Source: Lachnospiraceae bacterium UBA7784 (GTDB lineage: Bacteria > Bacillota > Clostridia > Lachnospirales > Lachnospiraceae). From it: a stretch of DNA of 64,000 bases. The stretch spans positions 5,932 through 69,931 of the forward strand of contig DLDA01000023.1 in the NCBI GenBank assembly GCA_002480925.1, written 5' to 3'. Of the stretch, positions 40,692 through 49,438 are shown in pieces. A program made the translations under genes and the position numbers. Every line of letters starts with the position of its first letter. Position 1 is the first letter of the stretch. The notes beneath the pieces were generated by a model, which did no database searches, was not told the DNA's origin, and saw only the letters and a list, made by a program, of their open reading frames with translations.

Positions 40692-41438
40692 ATGCTTATA
40701 AAAAAGGATGGAAAAAACAGCATTACATGTAAGATATCCAGGGAAGAACTTGAGGCAAGAGGCATATCTAATATGGAAGATCTGATCCATGATCAGGTCA
40801 GAGCCAGAAAGTTCTTGAATGAGATCCTTGTCGAAGCAGGTGAGACTGTAGACTTTAAGGCAGACAGCGGCTCTATGAGTGTGGCGCTGACAGGACTGCC
40901 AGACGGATCAGTTAGCATCACGATCAATAAGGACAAGCCTGAGAATGCGCTTGCCCAGTTGATGGCCAAGTGTAAGGACGCCCTCGGAGATGTCGATAAG
41001 GATAAGTCAGAGGATGACGAGAAGGATCCATACGATGGAGTTGTCGTGGATACTCTGGCACCAAGGTTTGACGGCCGGCAGAATATTTCCACGCTCGACC
41101 AGAAGGAGGCAACAGAGCTGCTTGAGAGCCTTCCGGATGATAAGCCGGTCATGCTTCCGGTGATAGCGGTCATGGACGATCTGGAGAAGTGCATCGGACT
41201 CTGCAAGGAGCTTGCTCCCACCAATATGGATGCGCCGTCTGATCTCTATAAGTATGAGGGCAGATATTATCTGTCGATGAGGCTTACAGATACCAAGGAG
41301 ACTCTTGCCGGTTCGGCGTTTTCTATAGTGGAGTTCTGTCAGGAGATAGTAAATCAGAAAAGGATGCTTTTATTCCTTTCTGAGCATGCAGAGGCAATTA
41401 TAAGAGATAATGCGATACAGAAGCTTTCACAGCTATGA
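40692..41438 (+). CDS. mecA: MecA-family adaptor protein
   Basis: MecA proteins deliver substrates to the ClpCP protease. This one has 248 residues. The N-terminal domain (MLIKKDGKNSITCKISREELEARGI) binds substrate. An acidic linker (about 95-115, KDKSEDDEKDPYD) follows. The C-terminal domain with LYKYEGRYYLSMRL and AEAIIRDNAIQKL binds ClpC. AAAGGAGG lies 8 bases before the ATG. It has its own promoter and a strong terminator, so it is a single-gene unit. Confidence 0.85.
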   Translation: MLIKKDGKNSITCKISREELEARGISNMEDLIHDQVRARKFLNEILVEAGETVDFKADSGSMSVALTGLPDGSVSITINKDKPENALAQLMAKCKDALGDVDKDKSEDDEKDPYDGVVVDTLAPRFDGRQNISTLDQKEATELLESLPDDKPVMLPVIAVMDDLEKCIGLCKELAPTNMDAPSDLYKYEGRYYLSMRLTDTKETLAGSAFSIVEFCQEIVNQKRMLLFLSEHAEAIIRDNAIQKLSQL

Positions 41439-41451
41439 TATCTGATCGGAC

Positions 41452-41477
41452 GAGACCGGGAAACCGGTCTCTTTTTT
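41452..41477 (+). terminator. Terminator of mecA
   Basis: GAGACCGG (41452-41459), loop GAAA, and CCGGTCTC (41464-41471), then six T residues. Confidence 0.96.
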
Positions 41478-41478
41478 G

Positions 41479-41507
41479 TTGAAATTTTTTCCGGGATAAA
41501 TTATAGT
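41479..41507 (+). promoter_or_regulatory. Promoter of leuB
   Basis: TTGAAA (41479-41484), 17 bases, and TATAGT (41502-41507). The -35 and early spacer TTGAAATTTTTTC are identical to those of the ilvD promoter at 43356. Confidence 0.8.
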
Positions 41508-41541
41508 ATTTAGAAGAAATAAAAAGAAAGAAGGTAAACTG

Positions 41542-42636
41542 ATGAAATTCAATATCGGAGTGATCGCCGGTGATGGGATCGGACCAGAGATCACAGATGC
41601 GGCATGGACTGTTCTTGAAAGGATAGGAGAAAGATACGGACATGAATTTGACCGTACAGATATCCTGATGGGAGGCTGCTCGATCGATAAGACAGGCCAG
41701 CCGCTTACTGATGAGGCGATAGAAGCTGCAAGGGCACAGGATGCCGTGCTTATGGGAAGCATAGGAGGAAATACATCCACATCTCCATGGTATAAGCTGC
41801 CTCCAGACAAGAGACCGGAGGCAGGACTGTTAAGGCTCAGGAAATCGCTCGGATTATTTGCCAACCTCCGTCCGGCATATCTCTATCCGGAGCTGAAGGA
41901 GGCCTGTCCTCTTAAGGAGGCAACGGCAGATGCAGGATTTGATATGATAATAGTAAGGGAGCTGACAGGCGGTCTGTATTTCGGAAAGAGACATACCGAG
42001 TCGCTTAACGGAGTGATCCAGGCTACTGACACCCTTACCTATAATGAGGATGAGATCAGAAGGATAGCAAAGAAGGCATTTGAGATAGCCAGAAAGAGAA
42101 GGAAAAAGGTTACCTCTGTCGACAAGGCCAATGTTCTTGATTCATCACGCCTGTGGAGAAAGGTAACCGAGGAGGTCTGGGCAGATTATCCGGATGTTGA
42201 GCTTTCTCATATGCTGGTCGATAACTGCGCAATGCAGCTTGTCAGGGATCCGGGACAGTTCGACGTGATCCTCACAGAAAATATGTTCGGAGACATCCTT
42301 TCGGATGAGGCAGCCATGATAACCGGCTCTCTTGGGATGCTCTCCTCAGCGTCACTTAACGAGACCAGGTTCGGGCTTTATGAGCCAAGCGGCGGATCAG
42401 CGCCTGATATAGCAGGAAAGGATATTGCAAATCCAATAGCCACGATCCTTTCGGCAGCAATGCTCCTCCGCTACAGCCTGGATCTCGATAAAGAAGCAGA
42501 TGCTATAGAGAATGCAGTAAAGAAGGTCCTTTGTGATGGAATAAGGACCAGAGACATCCTTCCGCGCGAGGGAGAAGAAGCCGTAAAGACAGTCGGCTGC
42601 TCCCAGATGGGTGTCGAGATAGTAAAGCGGATATGA
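41542..42636 (+). CDS. leuB: 3-isopropylmalate dehydrogenase
   Basis: LeuB oxidises and decarboxylates 3-isopropylmalate in leucine synthesis. It has 364 residues. Motifs are [27 protein letters not shown] for the substrate Arg residues, and [10 protein letters not shown]. The Lys in [13 protein letters not shown] follows, then [21 protein letters not shown] and [14 protein letters not shown]. Leucine genes leuA, leuC and leuD are not adjacent. It ends exactly where the convergent rhomboid gene ends. Confidence 0.97.
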   Translation: MKFNIGVIAGDGIGPEITDAAWTVLERIGERYGHEFDRTDILMGGCSIDKTGQPLTDEAIEAARAQDAVLMGSIGGNTSTSPWYKLPPDKRPEAGLLRLRKSLGLFANLRPAYLYPELKEACPLKEATADAGFDMIIVRELTGGLYFGKRHTESLNGVIQATDTLTYNEDEIRRIAKKAFEIARKRRKKVTSVDKANVLDSSRLWRKVTEEVWADYPDVELSHMLVDNCAMQLVRDPGQFDVILTENMFGDILSDEAAMITGSLGMLSSASLNETRFGLYEPSGGSAPDIAGKDIANPIATILSAAMLLRYSLDLDKEADAIENAVKKVLCDGIRTRDILPREGEEAVKTVGCSQMGVEIVKRI

Positions 42637-43242
42637 TCATAAAAGCTCCATCAGGAGCACTATGACAAATCCAGTCACGAAGCCTCCGATATGAGCGCTA
42701 AGGCTTATGCCAGAGCTTATAAAGCCGGGAAGGATCGAGAAGAAAATGCCGGCCAGAACGTTTTTCAAGGGAAAGATCCTTCTGGTCTCAGGCTTTATAG
42801 CAAAGATCACGAAGGCGGCCATGATCCCGAATATTGCACCGCTTGCGCCGGCTGACAGGGCGTATTTTCCAGAACCAAGCTCGAGGATCATCGTGAGCAC
42901 ATTCCCTCCAAGGCCGGAAAGCAGATAGAGAATGAGGAAGCGGAGATGCCCGTAGTATTGCTCTACTATCCGGCCCAGGATGAAAAGGGATAGCATATTG
43001 TTTGCAATATGACTGATGCCGAAATGGACAAACATGGAGGTGAAAAGCCTCCACCATTGTCCCTGCATTATCAGTGGAGTAAATGAAGCGCCGAATGTCA
43101 GCGCAATGCTGTTTACAGTGCTTCCTCCGCACATTTCCTCGGCAAGATAGATGATGATGTTTATAGTGATAAGAAGAACAGTGATAAAATATCCATGATG
43201 TATGGCCTGTCTTCTGCCTGGCCTTGTATTTATATCTGACAT
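42637..43242 (-). CDS. Rhomboid-family intramembrane serine protease
   Basis: This is a 201-residue membrane protein with six predicted helices. The catalytic Ser is in GASGAIFG and the His in SAHIGGFVTGF. HFGISHIANNMLSLFILG in helix 2 carries the conserved His and Asn of the family. It cleaves membrane proteins within the bilayer; substrates are unknown. AAGGAG precedes ATG 43242 by 9 bases. Its stop abuts the leuB stop. Confidence 0.93.
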   Translation of the reverse strand: MSDINTRPGRRQAIHHGYFITVLLITINIIIYLAEEMCGGSTVNSIALTFGASFTPLIMQGQWWRLFTSMFVHFGISHIANNMLSLFILGRIVEQYYGHLRFLILYLLSGLGGNVLTMILELGSGKYALSAGASGAIFGIMAAFVIFAIKPETRRIFPLKNVLAGIFFSILPGFISSGISLSAHIGGFVTGFVIVLLMELL

Positions 43243-43355
43243 TATACAAATCTCCTTTTTCTTTTAACTATATACCATTTTTACAATCAAATACACAAAC
43301 AAAGAGCTCCTGATGTCGGTTTATATATAGCTGATGAAATAATTTCAGTATGGGC

Positions 43356-43384
43356 TTGAAATTTTTTCACAAATGCATTATAGT
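43356..43384 (+). promoter_or_regulatory. Promoter of ilvD
   Basis: TTGAAA (43356-43361), 17 bases, and TATAGT (43379-43384). It shares the 13-base run TTGAAATTTTTTC with the leuB promoter. Confidence 0.8.
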
Positions 43385-43429
43385 AGTCCCTATGCAGCAT
43401 ATACAGGGACTTATTTTTTGTCCCTTTTT
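43385..43429 (+). promoter_or_regulatory. Three-part complementary leader of ilvD
   Basis: AGTCCCT (43385-43391) can pair with AGGGACT (43405-43411). AGGGAC (43405-43410) can also pair with GTCCCT (43420-43425), which is followed by TTTTT, a terminator shape. The two pairings exclude each other. The first segment lies at the expected transcription start, so it may act as DNA operator rather than RNA. Confidence 0.5.
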
Positions 43430-43473
43430 ATAATAGCAGCAGGAATTAGATTATATATAGAAAGGAAATGCTT

Positions 43474-45141
43474 ATGCGTAGTGACAACATGAAATGCGGT
43501 ATGCAGCAGGCTCCGGCCAGGAGTCTTCTGAATGCGCTTGGATTTACCAGAGAAGAGATGGAAAAGCCATTAGTCGGGATCGTAAGCTCATACAATGAGA
43601 TAGTTCCTGGACATATGAACATTGACAAGATCACAGAGGCAGTGAAGATGGGAGTCGCTGAGGCAGGCGGAACACCTGTTGTTTTCCCGGCAATAGCTGT
43701 CTGCGATGGAATAGCCATGGGACATATAGGAATGAAGTATTCCCTTGTGACACGTGATCTGATAGCCGATTCTACAGAGTGTATGGCACTTGCCCATCAG
43801 TTTGATGCACTTGTGATGATCCCGAACTGTGATAAGAATGTTCCGGGACTTCTGATGGCTGCGGCAAGGATCAATGTACCTACAGTGTTTGTTTCCGGAG
43901 GCCCTATGCTGGCCGGACATGTAAACGGCAGGAAGAGATCTCTTTCTTCCATGTTTGAGGCAGTCGGAGCCAATGCAGCAGGGAAGATGACTGAGGATGA
44001 GGTCAGAAACTATGAGGAAAATGTCTGCCCTACCTGCGGCAGCTGCTCAGGAATGTACACAGCCAATTCCATGAACTGCCTGACAGAGGCCATCGGAATG
44101 GGACTTCGTGGGAACGGCACTATACCGGCAGTCTACTCTGCAAGGCTTCGTCTGGCAAAGCAGGCCGGATATGCTGTTATGGACATGCTTGAGAAGAATA
44201 TCCGTCCGCGTGATATCATGACAAAGGAGTCCATAATCAATGCCCTTACTGTAGATATGGCATTAGGATGCTCCACGAACACCATGCTCCATCTTCCGGC
44301 AATAGCCCATGAGATCGGCTTTGATTTCGATATCAGCTTTGCTAACCCTATCTCAGAGAGGACACCGAATCTCTGCCACTTAGCGCCTGCAGGTCCGACC
44401 TATATCGAGGATCTGAATGAGGCGGGAGGTGTATATGCAGTTATGAAGGAGCTCGGCGAAGCAGGCCTTTTAAACCTCGACTGTATGACAGTCACAGGAA
44501 AGACTATCGGAGAAAATATAAAGAACGCAGTAAACAGGAATCCTGAAGTCATAAGACCGATCGATAATCCGTATATGAAGAATGGCGGACTTGCCGTATT
44601 AAAGGGAAATCTCGCACCGGACGGCTCTGTGGTAAAGAGATCTGCAGTAGCACCTGAGATGATGGTGCATACAGGCCCTGCGAGGGTATTTGACTGTGAG
44701 GAGGATGCTATAAGCGCTATAAAGGGCGGAAAGATAGTGGCCGGAGACGTAGTCGTGATCAGATACGAGGGACCTAAGGGCGGCCCTGGAATGAGAGAGA
44801 TGCTTAATCCTACATCGGCCATTGCCGGAATGGGTCTCGGCTCATCAGTTGCACTTATTACAGACGGCCGTTTTTCAGGAGCAAGCCGCGGAGCCTCTAT
44901 AGGACATGTATCACCAGAGGCGGCAGTAGGTGGGCCTATTGCGCTTGTTGAGGAAGGAGATATGATCACTATCGATATTCCTTCCATGACGATCACGCTG
45001 GAGGTAGCTGATGATGAGCTTGCCAGCCGTAAGGCAGCATGGAAGCCTCGTGAGCCAAAGGTTACAAGCGGCTATCTTCGCAGATATCAGGCACTCGTGA
45101 CCTCGGGTAACCGTGGAGCCATCCTTGAGCTCCCCAGATAA
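43474..45141 (+). CDS. ilvD: Dihydroxy-acid dehydratase
   Basis: This [Fe-S] dehydratase of valine and isoleucine synthesis has 555 residues from ATG 43474, 7 bases after AAAGGA. The ATG at 43468 is too close to that site. Cluster motifs are PNCDKNVPG and [35 protein letters not shown] and [18 protein letters not shown] follow, then [21 protein letters not shown]. It has its own promoter and is followed by ilvB after 73 bases. Confidence 0.97.
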   Translation: MRSDNMKCGMQQAPARSLLNALGFTREEMEKPLVGIVSSYNEIVPGHMNIDKITEAVKMGVAEAGGTPVVFPAIAVCDGIAMGHIGMKYSLVTRDLIADSTECMALAHQFDALVMIPNCDKNVPGLLMAAARINVPTVFVSGGPMLAGHVNGRKRSLSSMFEAVGANAAGKMTEDEVRNYEENVCPTCGSCSGMYTANSMNCLTEAIGMGLRGNGTIPAVYSARLRLAKQAGYAVMDMLEKNIRPRDIMTKESIINALTVDMALGCSTNTMLHLPAIAHEIGFDFDISFANPISERTPNLCHLAPAGPTYIEDLNEAGGVYAVMKELGEAGLLNLDCMTVTGKTIGENIKNAVNRNPEVIRPIDNPYMKNGGLAVLKGNLAPDGSVVKRSAVAPEMMVHTGPARVFDCEEDAISAIKGGKIVAGDVVVIRYEGPKGGPGMREMLNPTSAIAGMGLGSSVALITDGRFSGASRGASIGHVSPEAAVGGPIALVEEGDMITIDIPSMTITLEVADDELASRKAAWKPREPKVTSGYLRRYQALVTSGNRGAILELPR

Positions 45142-45172
45142 AGCTACTCTTGGAAATTCATAGAGAAGAAGG

Positions 45173-45201
45173 CGGTAAATATAGGGATACCAGATTTACC
45201 G
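45173..45201 (+). promoter_or_regulatory. Hairpin touching the ilvB ribosome site
   Basis: CGGTAAAT (45173-45180) pairs with ATTTACCG (45194-45201). The 3' arm runs into the GGAGGAAAGG ribosome site of ilvB. It could affect translation of ilvB. The evidence is structural only. Confidence 0.4.
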
Positions 45202-45214
45202 GAGGAAAGGATAA

Positions 45215-46885
45215 ATGGAACTTACAGGTGCACAGATAGTAATAGAATGTCTTGTAGAGCAGGGTGTGGATACGGTATTCGGATATCCCGGCGGAGCCAT
45301 TCTGAATGTGTATGATGAATTATATAAGAATAAAGACAGGATCCGCCATATACTTACAAGCCATGAGCAGGGAGCCTCGCATGCTGCAGACGGATATGCG
45401 AGGAGTACAGGCAAGGTAGGAGTATGTATGGCTACCTCAGGGCCGGGAGCTACCAACCTTGTGACAGGTATAGCTACAGCCTATATGGATTCAGTCCCGA
45501 TCGTTGCGATCACCTGTAATGTCGCAGTACCGCTTCTGGGAAAGGATTCCTTCCAGGAGGTCGATATAGCCGGGGTCACTATGCCGGTGACCAAGCATAA
45601 TTTCATTGTAAAGGATGTAAGGGACCTGGCTCCTACGATAAGGAGAGCCTTCAGGATAGCAAAATCCGGAAGGCCTGGTCCGGTCCTTATAGATATTCCT
45701 AAGGATGTCACAGGAAACAGGACAGAATATGAGGCAGCAGTACCTGAGGTAATAGAGAGAAAGACGGCTGACATAAGGGAGTCGGATATAGATGAGGCTG
45801 TCTCAATGATAAAGAAAGCGACAAAGCCTTATATCTTTGTAGGCGGCGGAGCTGTTATTTCACGGGCAGCGGATGAGGTAAGGGAGTTTGCTGATCTGAT
45901 AGATGCGCCTGTCTGTGATTCTCTTATGGGAAAGGGCGCCTATCCCGGAAGTGGCAGGAGATACACAGGAATGCTGGGAATGCACGGTACAAAGGCATCA
46001 AATCTGGGAGTTTCCTCTTGTGACCTCCTTATTGCCATAGGTACACGTTTCTCAGACAGGGTGCTTGGCAATCCAAAGACCTTTGCCTCGAATGCAAAGG
46101 TCCTTCAGATCGATGTGGATCCGGCTGAGATCAATAAAAATATTATTGCCGACGCCCAGATCATTGGAGACGTAAGAGAGGCCTTAAGGCAGCTGATACC
46201 TAAGCTTGACAAACAGGATCATCATCACTGGATGGACCATATGGCTGATCTATGCAGGAAGTTCCCGCTGGAGGTTCCAAAGCAGGGACTTACAGGCCCA
46301 TATGCAGTAAGAAAGATATACGAGGAAACAAAGGGCAATGCTATCATCTCGACCGAAGTCGGTCAGCATCAGATGTGGGCAGCCCAGTATTATCTTTACG
46401 ACAGACCGGGACAGCTACTGACATCCGGAGGCTTAGGTACAATGGGCTACGGACTTGGTGCCTCAATCGGAGCTGCCGTAGGCAATCCAGGCTGTAAGGT
46501 CATAAATATAGCCGGAGACGGATGCTTCAGAATGAATATGAATGAGATAGCCACAGCGGTAAGGAACAAGCTTCCTATCGTAGAGGTGATAATGAACAAT
46601 CATGTGCTCGGCATGGTGCGTCAGTGGCAGGACCTCTTCTATGGCAAGCGTTATTCCAATACCATACTGGATGATGGAGTGGATTATGTGAAGCTTGCAG
46701 AGGCAATGGGAGCAAAGGGATTACGCGCGACAAGCCAGAAGGAATTCGATTCCGCTATAAGGACCGCAATGGATGAGGATACGCCGGTCGTCATTGATGC
46801 GATAATAGGAAGCGATGACAAGGTATGGCCTATGGTCGCACCGGGTAAGCCGATAGCCGAATGCTTTGATCAGTCTGATCTCTGA
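45215..46885 (+). CDS. ilvB: Acetolactate synthase, catalytic subunit
   Basis: This is a TPP and FAD enzyme of branched-chain amino-acid synthesis, 556 residues. The catalytic Glu lies in LTSHEQGASHAADGYAR. GPGATNLVTGIATAYMDSVP, KHNFIVKDVRDLAP and RPGPVLIDIPKDVTGN follow. The TPP site is INIAGDGCFRMNMNE and NNHVLGMVRQWQ. The regulatory small subunit gene ilvN, normally next to ilvB, is not present; the next gene is serC. A hairpin precedes its strong ribosome site. Confidence 0.96.
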   Translation: MELTGAQIVIECLVEQGVDTVFGYPGGAILNVYDELYKNKDRIRHILTSHEQGASHAADGYARSTGKVGVCMATSGPGATNLVTGIATAYMDSVPIVAITCNVAVPLLGKDSFQEVDIAGVTMPVTKHNFIVKDVRDLAPTIRRAFRIAKSGRPGPVLIDIPKDVTGNRTEYEAAVPEVIERKTADIRESDIDEAVSMIKKATKPYIFVGGGAVISRAADEVREFADLIDAPVCDSLMGKGAYPGSGRRYTGMLGMHGTKASNLGVSSCDLLIAIGTRFSDRVLGNPKTFASNAKVLQIDVDPAEINKNIIADAQIIGDVREALRQLIPKLDKQDHHHWMDHMADLCRKFPLEVPKQGLTGPYAVRKIYEETKGNAIISTEVGQHQMWAAQYYLYDRPGQLLTSGGLGTMGYGLGASIGAAVGNPGCKVINIAGDGCFRMNMNEIATAVRNKLPIVEVIMNNHVLGMVRQWQDLFYGKRYSNTILDDGVDYVKLAEAMGAKGLRATSQKEFDSAIRTAMDEDTPVVIDAIIGSDDKVWPMVAPGKPIAECFDQSDL

Positions 46886-46912
46886 AAAAGGTATGGTATA
46901 TAAGTCTTTTCC

Positions 46913-46941
46913 TTGATTATAGTAAGCAAAAGTGATATATT
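46913..46941 (+). promoter_or_regulatory. Promoter of serC
   Basis: TTGATT (46913-46918), 17 bases, and TATATT (46936-46941), about 35 bases before the AGGAGG and ATG of serC. Confidence 0.75.
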
Positions 46942-46977
46942 GTTTACGAATATTTATGCATACAGGAGGATTACGTA

Positions 46978-48066
46978 ATGTCTAGAGTTTATAACTTTTC
47001 CGCTGGACCGGCAGTGCTGCCGGAGGAGGTTTTGAAGGAGGCACAGGCCGATCTGCTTGATTACAAGGGCTGCGGTATGTCAGTAATGGAGATGTCGCAT
47101 CGATCCCAGATGTTTGACGACATAATCAAGTCAGCAGAAAAGGATATCAGGACATTACTTAATATCCCTGATAATTATAAGGTCCTTTTCCTTCAGGGCG
47201 GAGCATATCAGCAGTTTGCAGCAATCCCGATGAACATGATGAACAAGCATCATAAGGCTGGATATGTGCTTACAGGTCAGTGGGCTACAAAGGCCTGGAA
47301 GGAAGCGAAGATCTATGGTGATGCTGTAGCCCTTGCTTCATCAGAGGACAAGACATATTCCTATATTCCTGACTGTTCAGATCTTCCTATCACGGATGAT
47401 ATGGATTATGTCTATATCTGCCAGAACAACACTATTTACGGAACAGAATACTGGGAGCTTCCGAATACAAAGGGCGTAGATCTGGTCGCTGATGTTTCCA
47501 GCTGCTTCCTTTCAAAGCCAATGGATGTAAGCAAGTACGCTGTAATGTACGGCGGTGTCCAGAAAAACGTAGGACCTGCAGGTCTCGTGATCGATATCAT
47601 AAGAGAAGACCTGATTACTGATGATGTTTATCCTGGCACTCCAACTATGCTCAAGTGGAAGACCCAGGCTGACAAGGATTCCCTCTTTAACACTCCTAAC
47701 TGCTGGGCAATCTATATGTGCGGTCTTGTATTCAAGTGGCTCTTAAGGAACGGCGGACTTGCCGAGATGGAGAAGAGAAATGCCGAGAAGGCTGCTATCC
47801 TTTATGATTTCCTTGATCAGAGTAAGCTCTTCAAGGGAACTGTCGAGAAGAAGGACAGATCAGTCATGAATGTTCCATTTGTCACAGGGGACAAGGATCT
47901 CGATGCCAGGTTCGTAGCAGAGGCCAAGGCAGCAGGCCTTGAGAATATCAAGGGACACCGTACAGTAGGCGGCATGAGAGCTTCGATCTATAACGCAATG
48001 CCAAAGGCAGGAGTAGAGAAGCTCGTGGAGTTTATGGGAGATTTTGAGAAGAAGAATTTGAGGTGA
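46978..48066 (+). CDS. serC: Phosphoserine aminotransferase
   Basis: This PLP enzyme converts 3-phosphohydroxypyruvate to phosphoserine. It has 362 residues. Motifs are YNFSAGPAVLPEEVL, MEMSHRSQMFDDII, FLQGGAYQQFAAIPMN, and DVSSCFLSKPMDV. YGGVQKNVGPAGLVI carries the PLP Lys, and TPTMLKWKTQ and GHRTVGGMRASIYNAMP follow. It forms a serine unit with serA; the gap between the two is filled by a 7-nt repeat array that begins in the last codons of serC. Confidence 0.97.
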   Translation: MSRVYNFSAGPAVLPEEVLKEAQADLLDYKGCGMSVMEMSHRSQMFDDIIKSAEKDIRTLLNIPDNYKVLFLQGGAYQQFAAIPMNMMNKHHKAGYVLTGQWATKAWKEAKIYGDAVALASSEDKTYSYIPDCSDLPITDDMDYVYICQNNTIYGTEYWELPNTKGVDLVADVSSCFLSKPMDVSKYAVMYGGVQKNVGPAGLVIDIIREDLITDDVYPGTPTMLKWKTQADKDSLFNTPNCWAIYMCGLVFKWLLRNGGLAEMEKRNAEKAAILYDFLDQSKLFKGTVEKKDRSVMNVPFVTGDKDLDARFVAEAKAAGLENIKGHRTVGGMRASIYNAMPKAGVEKLVEFMGDFEKKNLR

Positions 48067-48180
48067 GAGGTCAGAGGTCAGAGGATATGGACTTAAGATT
48101 CCACACCTCAAACCTTGCACCTCAAACCTCACACCTCAAACCTTGCACCTCAAACCTCACACCTCAAACCTCACACCTAC
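48058..48180. repeat. Heptanucleotide repeat array between serC and serA
   Basis: G-rich units (AGGTGAG, AGGTCAG, AGGTCAG) begin in the serC stop region. After a short spacer come about eleven C-rich units (CCTCAAA, CCTTGCA, CCTCAAA, CCTCACA and so on) from 48101 to 48180. The two arms are complementary. The array is the same family as that at 40363. The C-rich arm is much longer than the G-rich one, so only part of it can pair. Confidence 0.85.
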
Positions 48181-48203
48181 AACAGAAAGGAAACTAAAGT
48201 ACT

Positions 48204-49367
48204 ATGTTCCGCTATCACACACTTAACGCCATTTCCCCTAAGGGACTGGTGAAGTTTTCAAATAATTACGAGCAGACCGATGAGGCCGATGATGCTGACG
48301 CTTTTATAGTAAGAAGCGCCAAGCTCCACGATATGGAGTTTTCTGATAAGCTCTGCTGCATAGCAAGAGCAGGAGCAGGCGTCAATAATATCCCTCTTGA
48401 TAAATGCGCAGATCAGGGTATCGTCGTTTTCAATACACCTGGAGCAAATGCAAATGCAGTTAAGGAGCTGGTATTCGCAGGAATGCTTCTTGCAAGCCGC
48501 GATATCATCGGTTCTGTAAACTGGGTCCTGGAGAATAAGGATGACCCGGACATTTCCAAGTCAATGGAAAAGGCAAAGAAGAATTTCGCAGGGAATGAGC
48601 TCGCAGGCAAGAAGCTCGGAGTAATCGGACTCGGAGCTATAGGACAGCAGGTCGCAAACGCAGCCACCCATCTGGGAATGGAGGTTTACGGCTATGATCC
48701 TTATATCTCGGTAAATGCAGCCTGGAACCTGTCCAGAAATGTCGAGCATATAGGAAATGTCGATGATATATACAGAGACTGTGATTTCATTACAGTTCAT
48801 GTGCCTCTTCTTGATTCGACAAAGGGCATGATCGATGCCCAAGCAGTGGACAAGATGAAGAAGGGTGTAGTCATCCTGAACTTCGCAAGGGATCTTCTGG
48901 TTGATGAGAAGGCAGTTCTTGATGGTATCAAGACAGGTAAGATAAAGCATTATGTGACAGATTTTCCTAATCCGGTTACAGCCGGAAAGCCGGGAGTTAT
49001 CGCAACCTCCCACTTGGGAGCATCTACTGCAGAGGCAGAGGAAAACTGTGCTATGATGGCCGTTGATGAGATAATGGATTATCTCGAGAATGGAAACGTC
49101 ACACATTCAGTCAACTTCCCTGACTGCTCTATGGGCGTCTGCCAGGCAAAGGGAAGACTTGCTATCCTTCATCACAACAAGAGCGGTCTTATAGCCAAGT
49201 ATACGACAATTCTAGGCGATGCAGCGATAAATGTATCAGACATGACCAATAAGAGTCGTGGAGACTATGCATACTCACTTATAGACGTTGATTCTGAGAT
49301 TACTTCAGATGTTGTTGACAAGCTCAGCTCAATACCTGATGTGATTCGTGTGAGAGTAGTTAAATAA
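48204..49367 (+). CDS. serA: 3-phosphoglycerate dehydrogenase
   Basis: This first enzyme of serine synthesis has 387 residues. The NAD fold has GVIGLGAIGQQVAN and YDPYI. The catalytic Arg is in NFARDLLVDE, the Glu in the segment VTDFPNPV and the His in SHLGASTAEAEENC. A C-terminal ACT-like domain (KSGLIAKYTTILGDAAINVSD) may bind serine for feedback control. The Glu of the usual D-E-P turn is replaced in a TDFPNP sequence, a feature of this short SerA type. AAAGGAA lies 13 bases before the ATG, a long spacing. A terminator follows. Confidence 0.94.
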   Translation: MFRYHTLNAISPKGLVKFSNNYEQTDEADDADAFIVRSAKLHDMEFSDKLCCIARAGAGVNNIPLDKCADQGIVVFNTPGANANAVKELVFAGMLLASRDIIGSVNWVLENKDDPDISKSMEKAKKNFAGNELAGKKLGVIGLGAIGQQVANAATHLGMEVYGYDPYISVNAAWNLSRNVEHIGNVDDIYRDCDFITVHVPLLDSTKGMIDAQAVDKMKKGVVILNFARDLLVDEKAVLDGIKTGKIKHYVTDFPNPVTAGKPGVIATSHLGASTAEAEENCAMMAVDEIMDYLENGNVTHSVNFPDCSMGVCQAKGRLAILHHNKSGLIAKYTTILGDAAINVSDMTNKSRGDYAYSLIDVDSEITSDVVDKLSSIPDVIRVRVVK

Positions 49368-49387
49368 GTTTAATTATAAAAGACTAG

Positions 49388-49421
49388 ACGCAGACAGGCA
49401 TAAGGTCTGTCTGCGTTTTTT
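49388..49421 (+). terminator. Terminator of serA
   Basis: ACGCAGACAG (49388-49397) pairs with CTGTCTGCGT (49407-49416), followed by T residues. Confidence 0.95.
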
Positions 49422-49438
49422 ACAGAAAGGAGTTTTTG

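Noticed and set aside
43385..43473. T-box leader before ilvD
   Set aside because: The leader is too short and has no T-box sequence.
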